A DNA stretch of 32,011 bases. Origin: Methanobrevibacter sp. Lineage in GTDB: Archaea; Methanobacteriota; Methanobacteria; Methanobacteriales; Methanobacteriaceae. Of this stretch, positions 32,011-32,011 are shown in pieces. The notes under the pieces are model-generated. The model made no database searches. It saw nothing but the letters and a program-made list of their open reading frames with translations, and was not told the DNA's origin. Both the position numbers and the translations under genes were made by a program. How positions within the stretch are numbered: the first letter of the stretch is position 1; every line of letters starts with the position of its first letter. The stretch spans positions 1 to 32,011 of the forward strand of contig JAUNXN010000007.1 in NCBI GenBank assembly GCA_030539795.1, given 5' to 3'.

Positions 32011-32011
32011 G

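Overview
The window is AT-rich archaeal DNA from a methanogen, most likely a Methanobrevibacter or close relative in the Methanobacteriales. The evidence is a DUF1890/DUF1894 pair next to a short MetE-type methionine synthase, hypA/hypB, a Mur-ligase homologue next to a VanW-like membrane-anchored protein (compatible with pseudomurein metabolism), class III (archaeal pilin-type) signal peptides, a fragment of an adhesin-like protein, TATA-type promoters and GGTG/AGGTGA-type ribosome binding sites. No database search was possible; all calls rest on motifs read by eye.

Layout. 1-302 is the leader-distal end of a CRISPR array, followed directly by a 53-codon orphan ORF. 644-4605 is the mre11-rad50 operon. 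A minus-strand TIR-like protein (4634-5038) diverges from a Mur ligase (5148-6431), a VanW-like surface protein and a MobA-like nucleotidyltransferase. 8362-12746 is a minus-strand operon: a UvrD-type helicase, a Fe-S PD-(D/E)XK nuclease and a DUF169 protein. It diverges from an MrfA-like SF2 helicase with C-terminal TPRs (13034-15898). Then come a ferredoxin-fused aldo/keto reductase (minus), hypA-hypB-DUF354, tRNA-Ala(GGC), a polytopic membrane protein, DUF1890-DUF1894-metE-membrane protein, NfeD-stomatin and a DUF89 phosphatase. From about 25.1 to 29.9 kb the region is looser: orphan secreted and membrane proteins, a decayed aldo/keto reductase, a SpoIIM-like protein, a broken adhesin and 0.7 kb of gene debris with structured repeats. 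The right end has cbiF/cobM, two pilin-like genes and a carboxymuconolactone decarboxylase family gene.

How it fits together. The first 16 kb is dominated by DNA-end processing and repair: Mre11-Rad50, an AddAB-like helicase/nuclease pair and an MrfA-like helicase. The observation I rate highest is a perfect 19-bp sequence found both upstream of mre11 (523-541, + strand) and upstream of the uvrD-like gene (12808-12826, - strand). In both places it has the same orientation toward the gene and lies 7-10 nt before the apparent TATA box. This suggests a shared regulator of two double-strand-break processing operons. The intergenic region between the two helicase operons also holds three further inverted repeats, one around the TATA box of the MrfA-like gene.

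Other points to examine: a DUF89 gene whose conserved CxxC N-terminus lies upstream of every canonical start codon and seems to begin at ATC; a TATA box inside an inverted repeat shared by the TIR-like gene and the Mur ligase; a C11:U24 mismatch in the tRNA-Ala D-stem; terminator hairpins overlapping stop codons; and a nested palindrome exactly where a reductase gene is truncated.
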